In this document: positions 1-8,115 of the stretch, one piece after another
Layout: every line of letters begins with the position of its first letter
Numbering within the stretch: the stretch's first letter is position 1
Assembly: GCA_038040285.1 (NCBI GenBank)
Contig: JBBPIN010000016.1
Span: 1 to 55,704, forward strand
Length of the DNA: 55,704 bases
From: Mayfieldus sp038040285
GTDB lineage: Bacteria > Actinomycetota > Thermoleophilia > Solirubrobacterales > 70-9
Reading direction: 5' to 3'
Notes under the pieces: generated by a model
The model's database searches: none
Seen by the model: the letters and a program-made list of their open reading frames with translations, nothing else
Told to the model about the DNA's origin: nothing
Translations under genes and position numbers: made by a program

Positions 1-1
1 C

Positions 2-400
2 GAGCATCAGCCGGTGATGATCCACCGCGCGCTTCTCGGCTCGATGGAACGTTTCGCGGGCATCCTGATCGAGCACTACGCGGGGCGATTCCCGGTTTGG
101 CTGGCACCGGTGCAGGTGATCCTGCTGCCGGTCGCCGACCGCCACGTCGACTTCGCCCGAACGATCGAGATCGGCCTGCGCGCCGAGGGCATCCGCACTC
201 AGATCGACGAGCGCTCGGAGTCGGTCGGCAAGAAGATCCGCGACGCCGAGCTGGCCCGCGCTCCGTTCATGCTTGTGCTCGGGGACAAAGAGCAGGAGGG
301 GGGCGAGGTTTCGGTCCGCTCGCACGAGCAGGGCGACGTCGGCGGGATGAGCTTGGAGAAGTTCGCCGCGATGCTCGGCAAGGAAATTCATGCGGCGTAA
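2..400 (+). CDS. thrS: Threonine--tRNA ligase, C-terminal part (5' end outside window)
   Basis: The end of threonyl-tRNA synthetase, which charges tRNA-Thr in the cytoplasm. The frame is open from base 2, so the catalytic core lies upstream of the window. The visible 132 residues begin with the class II motif 3 region (HQPVMIHRALLGS, then ERF.GILIEHYAG) and continue into the anticodon-binding domain (WLAPVQVILLPVADRH, then the DERSESVGKKIRDAE helix and a PFMLVLGDKE strand). This order is diagnostic of ThrS; ProS and HisS differ in the ILIEHYAG segment. The stop TAA is followed after 131 bp by infC, the common thrS-infC order. Identification is firm; only the missing N-terminus limits it. Confidence 0.97.
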   Translation, partial: EHQPVMIHRALLGSMERFAGILIEHYAGRFPVWLAPVQVILLPVADRHVDFARTIEIGLRAEGIRTQIDERSESVGKKIRDAELARAPFMLVLGDKEQEGGEVSVRSHEQGDVGGMSLEKFAAMLGKEIHAA

Positions 401-531
401 CCGGGGGCCTGTGTCATACTCCGGCCACTTGACTGCCGGTACGACACACGCCACGCGCCGCTGAGCGCCCGCCGTGCCCGCTCTCGCAACCCTCCTCCCA
501 GACGCTTGACGCTCGACCGCTCCTCTCACTA

Positions 532-1101
532 GTGCCGGTCCCGCGAAGGTTCGATCGGCGCCCCCCCGAGCGCGACCCCACCCGGATCAACGAGAGGATC
601 CGGGTTCCCGAGGTGCGCCTGGTCGGCGCCGACGGCGAGCAGGTTGGCGTCGTGCAGATCGAAGAGGCACTTCAGCGCGCCCAGGCCGAGGACCTCGACC
701 TGGTCGAGGTGGCTCCCGAGGCGAAGCCTCCGGTGGCACGCCTGCTCGACTACTCCAAGTACAAGTACGAGCAGGAGCAGAAGGCAAAGGCCGCCCGCAA
801 GCACCAGCAGCAGGTCAACATCCGCGAGATCAAGCTGCGCCCGAAGATCGCCGACCACGACTACGAGACCAAGAAGGGCCACGTGGTGCGCTTCCTGCGC
901 AACCACGACAAGGTCAAGGTGACGATCATGTTCCGGGGACGCGAACAGGCGCATCCGGAGCGCGGGAGGCGGCTGCTTCAGCGCCTGTTCGGCGACGTCG
1001 AGGAGCTGGCGACGATCGAGTCCGAGCCGCTGCAGGAAGGGCGCAACATGAGCATGCTGCTCGCGCCGAGCCGTGAGGCCCCCCGGGCCAGCGCGAGCTG
1101 A
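532..1101 (+). CDS. infC: Translation initiation factor IF-3
   Basis: IF-3 binds the 30S subunit, prevents premature 50S joining and checks start-codon pairing. The 189-aa product has the N-domain signature (RINERIRVPEVRLVGADGEQVG at about residues 18-39), the lysine-rich linker (KYKYEQEQKAKAARKHQQ) and the C-domain (VNIREIKLRPKIADHDYETK, then FLRNHDKVKVTIMFRGRE). The frame has no ATG near its beginning; GTG at 532 is the best visible start and has no clear Shine-Dalgarno. infC often uses an unusual start (AUU/AUC) as part of autoregulation, so the true start could be a non-standard codon nearby. Unusually, rpmI and rplT do not follow directly but lie 13.9 kb downstream. Confidence 0.95.
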   Translation: MPVPRRFDRRPPERDPTRINERIRVPEVRLVGADGEQVGVVQIEEALQRAQAEDLDLVEVAPEAKPPVARLLDYSKYKYEQEQKAKAARKHQQQVNIREIKLRPKIADHDYETKKGHVVRFLRNHDKVKVTIMFRGREQAHPERGRRLLQRLFGDVEELATIESEPLQEGRNMSMLLAPSREAPRASAS

Positions 1102-1466
1102 GCGCGCGCCTCACGGGCCGCTCAACGGATCTACGCTCGGCCCGTGGGCGGGTCGTCGATCAGCCTCCGGCCGCTTGATCGTGTAGTCGAGCCAGCTCGG
1201 CCGTCGGCTCGCTGAGCAGATCGCGCAGGTCGAGGGCGGGTGAACATCACCACCCCCTCGCCGTCATCTGAGCGCGGCCACTGGTTTTCGGGGTGACGGC
1301 TTACTCCGATGAAGTGATGCCGGCTCCTGCGCGATCTGGTAGTACTCAGAACTGGGTACACCCAGGATTGAGTAGTTGGGTAGATTGCTGCCGTCAGCAG
1401 ATCTTCTGACGCAGAGCAGCGACCTACGGAACGCGTCACAACAAATGCACGGCAAGCAATCGTACA
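1102..1466. other. 365-bp gene-free stretch, possible gene debris
   Basis: Apart from the hairpin near its start I see no convincing gene. On the minus strand a short open stretch reads LDLRDLLSEPTAELARLHD before a stop near 1165, and another reads HFIGVSRHPENQWPRSDDG near 1270-1320. Both resemble protein-like text but are in different frames and lack starts, so they may be remains of a decayed gene. The 1330-1460 part is less GC-rich than its surroundings and is the likely promoter area for the next gene. Confidence 0.3.
1112..1146 (+). terminator. Possible hairpin after infC
   Basis: A 9-bp perfect stem (CACGGGCCG at 1112-1120 pairing with CGGCCCGTG at 1138-1146) with a 17-nt loop, 10 bp after the infC stop. 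No U-tract follows, so it is a weak intrinsic terminator at best. Its position at the end of infC fits the break in the usual operon. Confidence 0.4.
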
Positions 1467-2225
1467 ATGAGGAGTATGCAAGCACCGCCTCGTCGACCCT
1501 CCAATCCGTCGAAGCTCAGGCACGCGGTTCGAAAGAACGCGCAGGCGCTTTACAGCCGGGCCGCTAGCTCTCCCAGCGTGCGGACGCTTTATGACTGGGC
1601 GGCTAGCTCTCCCGCAGCCCCGTTGCTGGACCTCCGCGTCGTCCAGCGAATGATGCGGAGGTTTCAGAGGCGAATGCATGCGGCCGACGTGCTCGAGATC
1701 CTTGGTGCTCTGGATGCCTCGCAGGTGCGGACGTGGCGGGTAGCGGGAGGGTGGGCTGTCGATGCTCTGCTCACCGAGCAGACGCGCGAGCATGTCGACC
1801 TCGACCTCCTGTTGGATTCCGCCGACGAGGGGCGGGCTCAGGCTGCTCTCGAAGAGCTTGGTCTCCGGCGGACCAGGAACAAGAGGAGCGATTTCGTTCC
1901 GGATGCCTTGATGCCAAGACGAATCTTCATGCGCGACGATTGGGGCCGGATGGTGGATCTTCACCCAGTCGATCTGCACACATGGCCTGGGAGCTGGTTC
2001 GAGAGGCTTCAGCGCGAGGCTCAGCTGTCCTTTGCGATCGATCCCGCCGATGCATTCGCGGAAGGCAGCATTGCCGGTCGCTCCGTGCCGTGCCTCTCGG
2101 CGGGACTCCAAGTCGCAAGCCGGCAGGTCTACGAGCCGAGTGACGCCGACCGGCAAGACGTGACCCGGCTGTGTGCTCGTTTCGACCTACCTTGCCGCCC
2201 GATCTCGACGCCCCGACTCGCCTGA
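1467..2225 (+). CDS. Nucleotidyltransferase-fold protein (aminoglycoside 2''-adenylyltransferase-like)
   Basis: A 252-aa protein with the minimal nucleotidyltransferase signature: GGWAVDALL (residues 94-102) followed by EHVDLDLLLD (108-117), where the two Asp of DLD are the likely metal ligands. The GGW...HxDxD arrangement is that of the aminoglycoside 2''-adenylyltransferase / lincosamide nucleotidyltransferase group, which transfers AMP to small molecules. Its substrate cannot be read from sequence and resistance is not implied. The first ~65 residues are basic, low in complexity and contain a small internal duplication (SRAASSPS / WAASSPAA), so translation may really start lower, for example at Met70. 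ATG 1467 and ATG 1476 both lie beside a GGAG. It opens the accessory block after infC. Confidence 0.7.
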   Translation: MRSMQAPPRRPSNPSKLRHAVRKNAQALYSRAASSPSVRTLYDWAASSPAAPLLDLRVVQRMMRRFQRRMHAADVLEILGALDASQVRTWRVAGGWAVDALLTEQTREHVDLDLLLDSADEGRAQAALEELGLRRTRNKRSDFVPDALMPRRIFMRDDWGRMVDLHPVDLHTWPGSWFERLQREAQLSFAIDPADAFAEGSIAGRSVPCLSAGLQVASRQVYEPSDADRQDVTRLCARFDLPCRPISTPRLA

Positions 2226-2271
2226 GCGAATCGAGGCCTTGATGCGGATCGGGTAGGAACTGGCGGCGAGT

Positions 2272-2295
2272 CTCAGATCGCTTCTCAGATCGCTT
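2272..2295. repeat. 12-bp tandem duplication
   Basis: CTCAGATCGCTT occurs twice in direct succession (2272-2283 and 2284-2295) in the 106-bp gap before the 2H phosphoesterase gene. It looks like a simple slippage duplication. Confidence 0.8.
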
Positions 2296-2331
2296 GTTAC
2301 CGGCCGCCGGTCACTGGATAGCACGCTGATC

Positions 2332-2814
2332 ATGCCGGTGGCGACCGCAGGGTCGGCCCTGGCAACTGCGCTTGGCGGCAAAGCACCCGACAATTCCCGC
2401 GACCTTCCTCCGCACATCACGGTGCTCTATCCCTTCGTGCCTGCACACGCGATCGACTCCGCTCTCGAGGCCGCCGTCGTCGACGTCCTGGCCGGCGTCG
2501 CACCCTTCCGGTTCCGCCTCGCTCGCGTTGCCTCCTTCCCCGGGGTTCTCTACTTCGAGCCGCATCCGGTCGAGCCCTTCCTCGAGCTCGCCGAAGCATT
2601 TTGCGCCAGATGGCCCGAGTTTCCGCCATACGGTGGCGAGTTCGACGAGATCGTTCCCCACCTGACGGTGTCGATCGGGGAAGTGCCATCCGGCCTCGTT
2701 GCGAGGCTGGAGCGACTGCTACCGATCGAGGCAACCGCTCGAGAGGTCTGGCTGCTGACGCAAGGGGTCGACCACCGCTGGACGACGCGAAAGAGGTTCC
2801 ATCTCGGCCCTTGA
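2332..2814 (+). CDS. 2'-5' RNA ligase family protein (2H phosphoesterase)
   Basis: A 160-aa protein with both HxT motifs of the 2H phosphoesterase fold: PPHITVLYPF (about residues 26-35) and PHLTVSI (about 109-115). The two His and Thr/Ser form the active site in LigT/ThpR, AKAP7 and cyclic-phosphodiesterase relatives, which act on 2'-5' or cyclic phosphates of RNA or nucleotides. Length fits the family. Start ATG 2332 is the first in frame. The gene stands alone between unrelated neighbours, so context does not help to identify the substrate. Confidence 0.85.
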   Translation: MPVATAGSALATALGGKAPDNSRDLPPHITVLYPFVPAHAIDSALEAAVVDVLAGVAPFRFRLARVASFPGVLYFEPHPVEPFLELAEAFCARWPEFPPYGGEFDEIVPHLTVSIGEVPSGLVARLERLLPIEATAREVWLLTQGVDHRWTTRKRFHLGP

Positions 2815-2832
2815 CCGCGATGCCGTCGATAG

Positions 2833-3003
2833 CGATATCGTCGAAGAGCCGGAGTTGAGGCGCTCGAGTGCGACTGCCTGAACGCGAAGGACGGCGCCCC
2901 CTGCGCGCACGGTGTTTCGGCCGCTCTTGAGGCCTGGCGGGTCGCCAAGCGTGGCGGCGATGAGAGAAAAAGCTCAGCCGCGAACGAAGGTCGCCCTGGA
3001 TGA
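2833..3003 (+). pseudogene. Remnant of a SWIM zinc-finger protein
   Basis: Between stops at 2830-2832 and 3001-3003 the plus strand reads a peptide containing CDCLNAKDGAPCAHGVSAAL (codons 2869-2928). This fits the SWIM zinc-finger pattern CxC-x(n)-CxH with n = 8. There is no start codon in the frame and a stop lies just upstream, so it appears to be a stranded piece of a larger gene. A second short open reading, ATG 2960 to TAG 3055 in another frame, ends with RYAQKRMIAG and could be the shifted continuation. The motif is seen directly; calling it a remnant is inference. Confidence 0.5.
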
Positions 3004-3051
3004 GCGACCCGAGGGCACTGTTCGCTACGCCCAGAAGCGGATGATCGCCGG

Positions 3052-4998
3052 CTAGCGGTACGCAGCGCGTCCCGCAACGGACAGCTTCACGACCTTGAAG
3101 GAGCGCTGATGCGGCGTCGGATCACAGTTGCCCGCCGCGTCGCGGGCCCGGACGGCGAATGTATGCGGGCCATAGCTCAGCCGCTTCAAGCTGCGGCGCG
3201 AGGAGCAGGAGCGCCAGGCACCGCTGTCCTTGCGGCACTGAAAGACGCTGGTCGGCTCGCTCGAGGTGAAACGGAAGGTCGGGGTGCGATCGCGCGTCTC
3301 ACCCGAGGGTCCGGCTGTGATTTTCGCCTCCGGCGGGGTCCTGTCGTCCGGGGACGGAGCATGTGGACGCGGAATGTAGGCCGCGCCGCCGATCATCGCG
3401 GCCGCCTGGTCACGCACCGAGGCGACCTCGGCCGGCGACACCGTCGTGAGGCGCATCGAGAGGAAGAGGTCGCGCGCCACTGCCATCGCGTCGCTTCCCC
3501 GACCCTGCTGGAGGAGGGCATGCAGGTACTCGTAGTCCTCGCGACCGTCGCGAATCCGCTTCAGCCGCATCGACTCGACCGGGATCGGGTGAGTGCCGCC
3601 GACGACGTCCGGCGTTCCGGGATAGAACAGCGTCCCGTCGCCGTTTCCCCCCGAGCGGTACTGGTCGGTCCAGGCTGTGGAGTGTGCCCGGGTGGTGCTG
3701 TAGTAAAGCTCGCCGCTGGCGCCGGTGATGAACGCCAGCCAACCCATCGCCCGCGCCTGAGAGGCGGGTTGGTCTATGGCGTAGCCCGGCCAACCGCTGT
3801 ATTCCGAGGACTCCGAGTTGTTGCAGGAGAAGCTCCGGCACGACGTATAGGGCCAGAGGCTCCGTCGCCCGTCCGCGGTGTGCCAGGCGCTGTACGCAGC
3901 CGCGCCGTCGCGGTCGATGTCGTTGACGACAGGCGAGAGGTCGGTGGCCCACGCCGGGGTGTTGGCTGCATCGGTGGTGACCAGCTTTCGCACTCCCGGC
4001 CAGATCGATTCGGCGCTGGCGGCGGTGGCGTTGCAGTCGTTCCACGCCTCCGCGGTGTAGGGCTCGTCACAGATGTAGTCAAAGAACCGGCTGGCGACGA
4101 TCGGGTACTTCTGCGCGAGATCGCGCCAGGGAGCGAGGCAGTTGGCGGCGCAGTGGTACGCGTCCAGCGCCGTCAGCTTCGCACCGGGCAGCTGCACCCG
4201 GGGACCGGTGCCTTCGAGCAGGGGCAGGACCTTGGCCACGAATCGGGACTCCGGAAACGGCCAGAGGTTGGCGAGGGTGACGCGATTATTCAGCGCCGCC
4301 ACCGCATAGAGCGTTTGGTCGCCGCCCGGCAGCGTCACGTCCTTGATGTGAAAGGCGCTGCGGAGGGTCGAGGTCGAGGGGAGCGAGAAACCGCGGACCG
4401 TGACGTGAACGGGAATCTCGGCCACCTGCCCGCCGCCCCCACTGACCAGGATCGAGCCCGTGTACTCGCCGGCGGGCGCCCCGACGGGGACGAGCACGTC
4501 GATCCAGGCAACGATCCTCTGGCCCGCGGCGAGGTCGACCGGAAAGGCGTTTCTGTCCTCGCCGTAGAACGCGTCGCGCTCCGGGATCAGGGCGTCGGGC
4601 CAACTCCCGGTTGCGCCCTCGCCGTCGGAGCGTTGGCTGACGTAGTAGTCGGCCTCGCGGTAGACCGTCAGGTTGGCGGCCGGGATCGTCGCGCCGTCAG
4701 GGCCGGCCAGCGTTTGACCCGGATCTACCCGGACGCCGCTGAGCGGCGCGGAGCCTGCCTGCACAGCGATCTGAAACGACTCGAACTCGTTGCCGGCAGC
4801 GCTGACATGGGCGCTCCCGCCTCCGCCCGGGGGAAGCGCCTGATCGGAGCGGAGCGTCGCCAGCGAGTCGTAGGCAGAGACGGTTGCTGAGTTCGCCGCC
4901 GCGCCGGCGGGCGCGAGTGCTAGCCCCAGAAGCAGCAGCCCGACAGCCGTGAACACGGATCGGGCGGGGCGGAGTCGCTGCGATGCGGGAGCGGCCAT
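3052..4998 (-). CDS. Secreted DUF4091 glycoside-hydrolase-like protein with C-terminal Ig-like domain
   Basis: About 648 aa. An N-terminal signal peptide (Arg-rich start, then VFTAVGLLLLGLALAPAG, with AxA before NSATVS) indicates export. The body has a beta-rich N-terminal region and a central segment with YPIVASRFFDYICDEPY, VVNDIDRDG, RAMGWLAFITGASGELYYS and the late KRIRDGREDYEYLHAL. That last motif is typical of DUF4091 / GH123-like families. The C-terminal ~100 residues form an Ig-like module (DDRTPPEAKITAGPSG, TFRFTSSEPTSVFQCRKD) with Cys pairs, common in Thermoleophilia exported proteins. ATG 4998 is chosen because it gives a clean signal peptide; GTG 5010 is possible. It is a tandem paralogue of the next minus-strand gene. 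Substrate unknown. Confidence 0.8.
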   Translation of the reverse strand: MAAPASQRLRPARSVFTAVGLLLLGLALAPAGAAANSATVSAYDSLATLRSDQALPPGGGGSAHVSAAGNEFESFQIAVQAGSAPLSGVRVDPGQTLAGPDGATIPAANLTVYREADYYVSQRSDGEGATGSWPDALIPERDAFYGEDRNAFPVDLAAGQRIVAWIDVLVPVGAPAGEYTGSILVSGGGGQVAEIPVHVTVRGFSLPSTSTLRSAFHIKDVTLPGGDQTLYAVAALNNRVTLANLWPFPESRFVAKVLPLLEGTGPRVQLPGAKLTALDAYHCAANCLAPWRDLAQKYPIVASRFFDYICDEPYTAEAWNDCNATAASAESIWPGVRKLVTTDAANTPAWATDLSPVVNDIDRDGAAAYSAWHTADGRRSLWPYTSCRSFSCNNSESSEYSGWPGYAIDQPASQARAMGWLAFITGASGELYYSTTRAHSTAWTDQYRSGGNGDGTLFYPGTPDVVGGTHPIPVESMRLKRIRDGREDYEYLHALLQQGRGSDAMAVARDLFLSMRLTTVSPAEVASVRDQAAAMIGGAAYIPRPHAPSPDDRTPPEAKITAGPSGETRDRTPTFRFTSSEPTSVFQCRKDSGAWRSCSSRRSLKRLSYGPHTFAVRARDAAGNCDPTPHQRSFKVVKLSVAGRAAYR

Positions 4999-5005
4999 GG
5001 CGCAC

Positions 5006-5070
5006 TGCACTCATCGGACAGCCGTCCGGCGCGGTTAGAAGAGGCGCTTCGCGTCGAATACCCGTCCAGC
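5006..5070 (-). promoter_or_regulatory. Conserved upstream region of DUF4091 gene 1
   Basis: This stretch resembles the region in front of the paralogous gene (6747-6812). Shared blocks, plus-strand sense, are TGCACTCATCGGAC, GCGCGGTTAG and GCGTCGAATAC followed by CGTCCAGC. Conservation of non-coding DNA in the duplicate suggests the promoter was copied with the gene. No sigma-factor hexamers are assigned. Confidence 0.5.
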
Positions 5071-5074
5071 GTGC

Positions 5075-6739
5075 TCAGCCGCTGATCGCCGCTGCCAGGC
5101 TTCTGCGGGCCTTGTTCAAGGCCAGTGGGTTGACGGTGGTGCTCCGCATGGCAACGGAGGGCGATCCAAACAGATCCCTGACGACCTCCGTCGCAGTGGC
5201 TCGCCGGCCTCGCGCGGCGAGAATCCTCAGGTACTCGTAGTCCTCGCGACCGTCGCGAATCCGCTTCAGCCGCATCGACTCGACCGGGATCGGGTGAGTG
5301 CCGCCGACGACGTCCGGCGTTCCGGGATAGAACAGCGTCCCGTCGCCGTTCCCGCCCGAGAGGTACTGATTGGTCCAGGCGGTCGAGAGGGAACGGGAGG
5401 TGCTGTAGTAGAGCTCACCTGTGGCGCCGGTGGCAAACGTCAGCCAACCCATCGCCCGCGCCTGAGAGGCGGGTTGGTCTATGGCGTAGCCGGGCCAGCC
5501 GCTGTATTCCGAGGACTCCGAGCCGTCGCAGGAGAAGCTGCGACAGGACGTATAGGGCCAGAGGCTGCGCTTCGGGCTCCTGCTGTTTCTGCTGCTCCTG
5601 CCGTTCTTGCTGCGCCGGGCGCGGTACCCCCGATACGCCGCCGGGCGGTCGCGGTCGATGTCGTTGACGACAGGCGAGAGGTCGGTGGCCCACGCCGGGG
5701 TGTTGGCTGCATCGGTGGTGACCAGCTTTCGCACTCCCGGCCAGATCGATTCGGCGCTGGCGGCGGTGGCGTTGCAGTCGTTCCACGCCTCCGGGGTGTA
5801 GGGCTCGTCGCAGATGTAGTCGACGAACCGGCTGGCGACGATCGGGTACTTGGCGGCGAGGTCACGCCAGGGAGCGAGGCAGTTGGCCGCGCAGTGATAG
5901 GCGTCCAGCGCCGTCAGCCTCGCGCCGGGGAGCAGCACCCGTGGATCGGTGCCCTGAAGCAGTGGCAGGATGTTCGCCGCGAACCGGGACTCCGGAAACG
6001 GCCAGAGGTTGGCGAGGGTGACCCGGTTGTTCAGCGCCGCGGCCGCAAACAGCGTCTGATCTCCGCCCGGCAGGGTTATGCCCTTGATGTGAAAGAGGCT
6101 GCGAAGGGACGAGGTCGAGGGGATGGAGAACCCCAGCACCCGGACCCTGAGCGGAACCCTCGCGATCAATCCGGAGGAGGCGTGCACGCGGACCGTCCCT
6201 CGATAGATCCCGGCGCGCTGACGGCGCGGGACGAGCACGTCGATCCAGGCGGCGATCCTCTGGCCCGCGGCGAGGTCGACCGGAAACGCGTTTCGGTCCT
6301 CCCCGTAGAAGGTGTCGCGCTCCGGGATCAGGCCATCGGGCCAGCTGCCGGTTGCGCCCTCGGCGTCGGAGCGTTGGCTGACGTAGTAGTCGGCCTCGCG
6401 GTAGACAGTCAGGTTGGAGGCCGGGATCGTCGCGCCACCGGGCCCGTTCAGTGTCTGTCCCGGATCTACCCGGACGCCGCTGAGCGGCGCGGAGCCTGCC
6501 TGCACCGAGATCTGAAACGACTCGAACTCGTTGCCTGCGGCGCTGATCTCGGCACTCGGGCTCCCGCCCGGCGGAAGCGGACGATCGGATCGGATCGTCG
6601 CCAGCGAGTCGAAGGCAGAGACGGTCGATGCGTTCGCCGCCGCGGCCGCCGGCGCAAGTGCGAGCGCGAGGAAGAGCAAGGCCGTGGCCGCGAGCACGGA
6701 CCGGGCGGTGCGGAGTTGCTGCGTTGCGGAAACGGCCAT
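5075..6739 (-). CDS. Secreted DUF4091 glycoside-hydrolase-like protein (paralogue without Ig tail)
   Basis: About 554 aa with a signal peptide (RTARSVLAATALLFLALALAP, AAA, then NASTVS). It is collinear with the neighbouring gene through the whole DUF4091 body, including ASRFVDYICDEPY, VVNDIDRD, RAMGWLTFATGATGELYYS and KRIRDGREDYEYLRIL. It stops shortly after this point and lacks the Ig-like domain. It also has a basic Ser/Arg insertion of about 20 residues (RARRSKNGRSSRNSRSPKRS) where the paralogue has a short AAYSAWHTADGR segment. Two long stretches are identical at DNA level to the paralogue. Start ATG 6739 leaves a normal signal peptide. Probably acts outside the cell on a glycan; substrate unknown. 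Confidence 0.8.
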   Translation of the reverse strand: MAVSATQQLRTARSVLAATALLFLALALAPAAAAANASTVSAFDSLATIRSDRPLPPGGSPSAEISAAGNEFESFQISVQAGSAPLSGVRVDPGQTLNGPGGATIPASNLTVYREADYYVSQRSDAEGATGSWPDGLIPERDTFYGEDRNAFPVDLAAGQRIAAWIDVLVPRRQRAGIYRGTVRVHASSGLIARVPLRVRVLGFSIPSTSSLRSLFHIKGITLPGGDQTLFAAAALNNRVTLANLWPFPESRFAANILPLLQGTDPRVLLPGARLTALDAYHCAANCLAPWRDLAAKYPIVASRFVDYICDEPYTPEAWNDCNATAASAESIWPGVRKLVTTDAANTPAWATDLSPVVNDIDRDRPAAYRGYRARRSKNGRSSRNSRSPKRSLWPYTSCRSFSCDGSESSEYSGWPGYAIDQPASQARAMGWLTFATGATGELYYSTSRSLSTAWTNQYLSGGNGDGTLFYPGTPDVVGGTHPIPVESMRLKRIRDGREDYEYLRILAARGRRATATEVVRDLFGSPSVAMRSTTVNPLALNKARRSLAAAISG

Positions 6740-6746
6740 CGCGCTC

Positions 6747-6812
6747 TGCACTCATCGGACGGTGCTCCCGCGCGGTTAGGAAGTAGCACTTTGCGTCGAA
6801 TACTCGTCCAGC
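6747..6812 (-). promoter_or_regulatory. Conserved upstream region of DUF4091 gene 2
   Basis: Counterpart of 5006-5070 with the same ordered blocks. It runs right up to the stop of the next minus-strand fragment at 6816, so the duplicated unit includes the promoter region. Confidence 0.5.
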
Positions 6813-6815
6813 CGG

Positions 6816-7169
6816 CTATGCGGCGAACGGCTCGCCGTCCAGCCATGTCAGCAGGGAGGAGCCGGTGGCCAGCACCGCTGCGGTCTTCGGCTCGCTCGCG
6901 TGCATGACCGGATGGCGGGCGAACCCGAGCACCGCAAAACGGCGGCTGAGCGGACCCACCAGGTGAGGCTCGGAACGTCCGGGGAGCACAGCGGTCCCTG
7001 TGTCGCGAGCTTGGGCCGCCAGCTCGCCGAGCACCGCGTCGGCCTCGCGCTCGTTGGCGGCCAGATGCAGCACATGGGCCACAGGACCGCTGAGATGCAG
7101 GTAGGCATACCAGCCGATTGGGCGGCCCTGGCGATGCACCAGGCGTCGTACGACAGGGGTCTCATAAAA
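6816..7169 (-). pseudogene. C-terminal fragment of a GNAT/FemAB-like acyltransferase
   Basis: Reads about 118 residues, from SSFYETPVVRRLVHRQGRPI through GWYAYLHLSGPVAHVLHLAA to a natural stop at 6816. The text resembles the C-terminal half of GNAT-type proteins found in surface-polysaccharide loci. The N-terminal half is absent: protein-like sequence ends near 7169, exactly where an unrelated plus-strand fragment begins. The frame stays open to 7298 only because it runs antisense over that second fragment. I call it a truncated gene; the family assignment is moderate. Confidence 0.55.
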
Positions 7170-7170
7170 C

Positions 7171-7635
7171 GAGCTGATCGTCCGCGGGCCGCACGTGATG
7201 CAGGGATACTGGCGCGACCCGGAGGCCACCGCGCTGCGGATCCGCGAGGGGCGCGAACCGGGGGAGCGCGTGCTGGCCAGCAACGATCTCTTCCGCACCG
7301 ACGAGGAGGGCTACCTGTACTTCGTCAGTCGCCGCGACGACATCATCAAGTCGCGCGGCGAGAAGGTCCCGCCGCGCGAGGTCGAAGAGGTGATCGCCGG
7401 CGCCCCTGGCGTCAAGGAGGTGGCCGTGGTGGGAGCGCCCGACCGCCTGCTCGGCGAGGCTGTGCACGCCCACGTGGCGGCGCAGGAGGGCAAGGAGTTG
7501 GACCCGGCGGCGCTGAAGCGTCTCTGTGCCCTGCACCTGGAGGACTACATGGTGCCGCAGCAGATCGTGATCCACGACGAGCTGCCGCGCAACAACAACG
7601 GCAAGGTCGACCGGTTGCTTCTGGCGGGGGGCTGA
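7171..7635 (+). pseudogene. C-terminal fragment of an AMP-forming acyl-CoA synthetase/ligase
   Basis: The frame reads ELIVRGPHVMQGYWRDPEAT, then NDLFRTDEEGYLYFVSRRDD, IIKSRGEKVPPREVEEVIAG and LPRNNNGKVDRLLL, ending at a natural stop. This is the C-terminal part of an ANL-superfamily adenylating enzyme: the hinge Asp region is SRRDDIIKSRG and the C-terminal Lys is in NNNGKVDR. A TAA at 7165-7167 lies two codons before the homology, and the whole adenylation core (about 400 residues) is missing. A short product could start at GTG 7195 but would lack the ATP site. It abuts the opposite-strand fragment ending at 7169, marking a recombination or assembly junction. Confidence 0.8.
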
Positions 7636-7689
7636 GCGCTAGGTCCCTCTCGAGGTCGGGATGGATCCTCCGCAAAGACCGGGCCACCG

Positions 7690-8115
7690 CACCGATGCCG
7701 GGGGCGCTCGGCGAGGCTGCGTCCGTAGCGGCGGGCCCTGGCCTCGCGCACGACCAGCAACCGGGTGGGACTCATCGATCGTGTGAGGATCACCGTCTGC
7801 ACCGGGCGAGAGGCGTTGGTGAAGCGCTGCTTGTACGGTTCGTCGCCAGCAGCATGTCGAACTCAATCGCCCCCTCCTCGATGGCGCTTCAGACGGTCGT
7901 GGCCATCATCACCACGCCGACGCTCTTGTCAGGCCAGGAGGGGTCGAACCCGCTCTGGTAGAAGGCGTAGCTGTCCCCGAGCCGCCAGCCCAGGAACCCC
8001 GCGACGGCGACGCCGTCCACCTCCAGCAGCCGCAGTCGCAGCCAGCCTCGCTGTTGAGCCAACCCGGCGAATCTGCTCAGAGACTTTTTGGCGCCGTCTG
8101 CCTCGAGCGACGACC
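7690..8115 (-). pseudogene. Decayed BioF2/FemAB-like acetyltransferase
   Basis: Reading the minus strand from about 8115: KKSLSRFAGLAQQRGWLRLR, then LLEVDGVAVAGFLGWRLGDS, YAFYQSGFDPSW and SVGVVMMATTV. A stop (7889-7891) is followed in frame by SAIEEGAIEFDMLL. A shift of frame near 7845 then leads to DEPYKQRFTNASRPVQTVIL. Restoring one base and changing the stop to CGA gives a continuous C-terminal domain of the BioF2-like acetyltransferase type (EFDMLLGDEPYKQRF is the characteristic end motif). So the gene carries one nonsense mutation, one frameshift and no N-terminus. Ends are approximate. Confidence 0.6.

Noticed and set aside
3109..4890. Very long plus-strand open frame opposite the first DUF4091 gene (and a similar one at 5294-6907)
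   Set aside because: Antisense shadow of a GC-rich gene: Arg/Gly/Val-rich product without domains; the minus strand encodes a clear signal peptide and conserved motifs.
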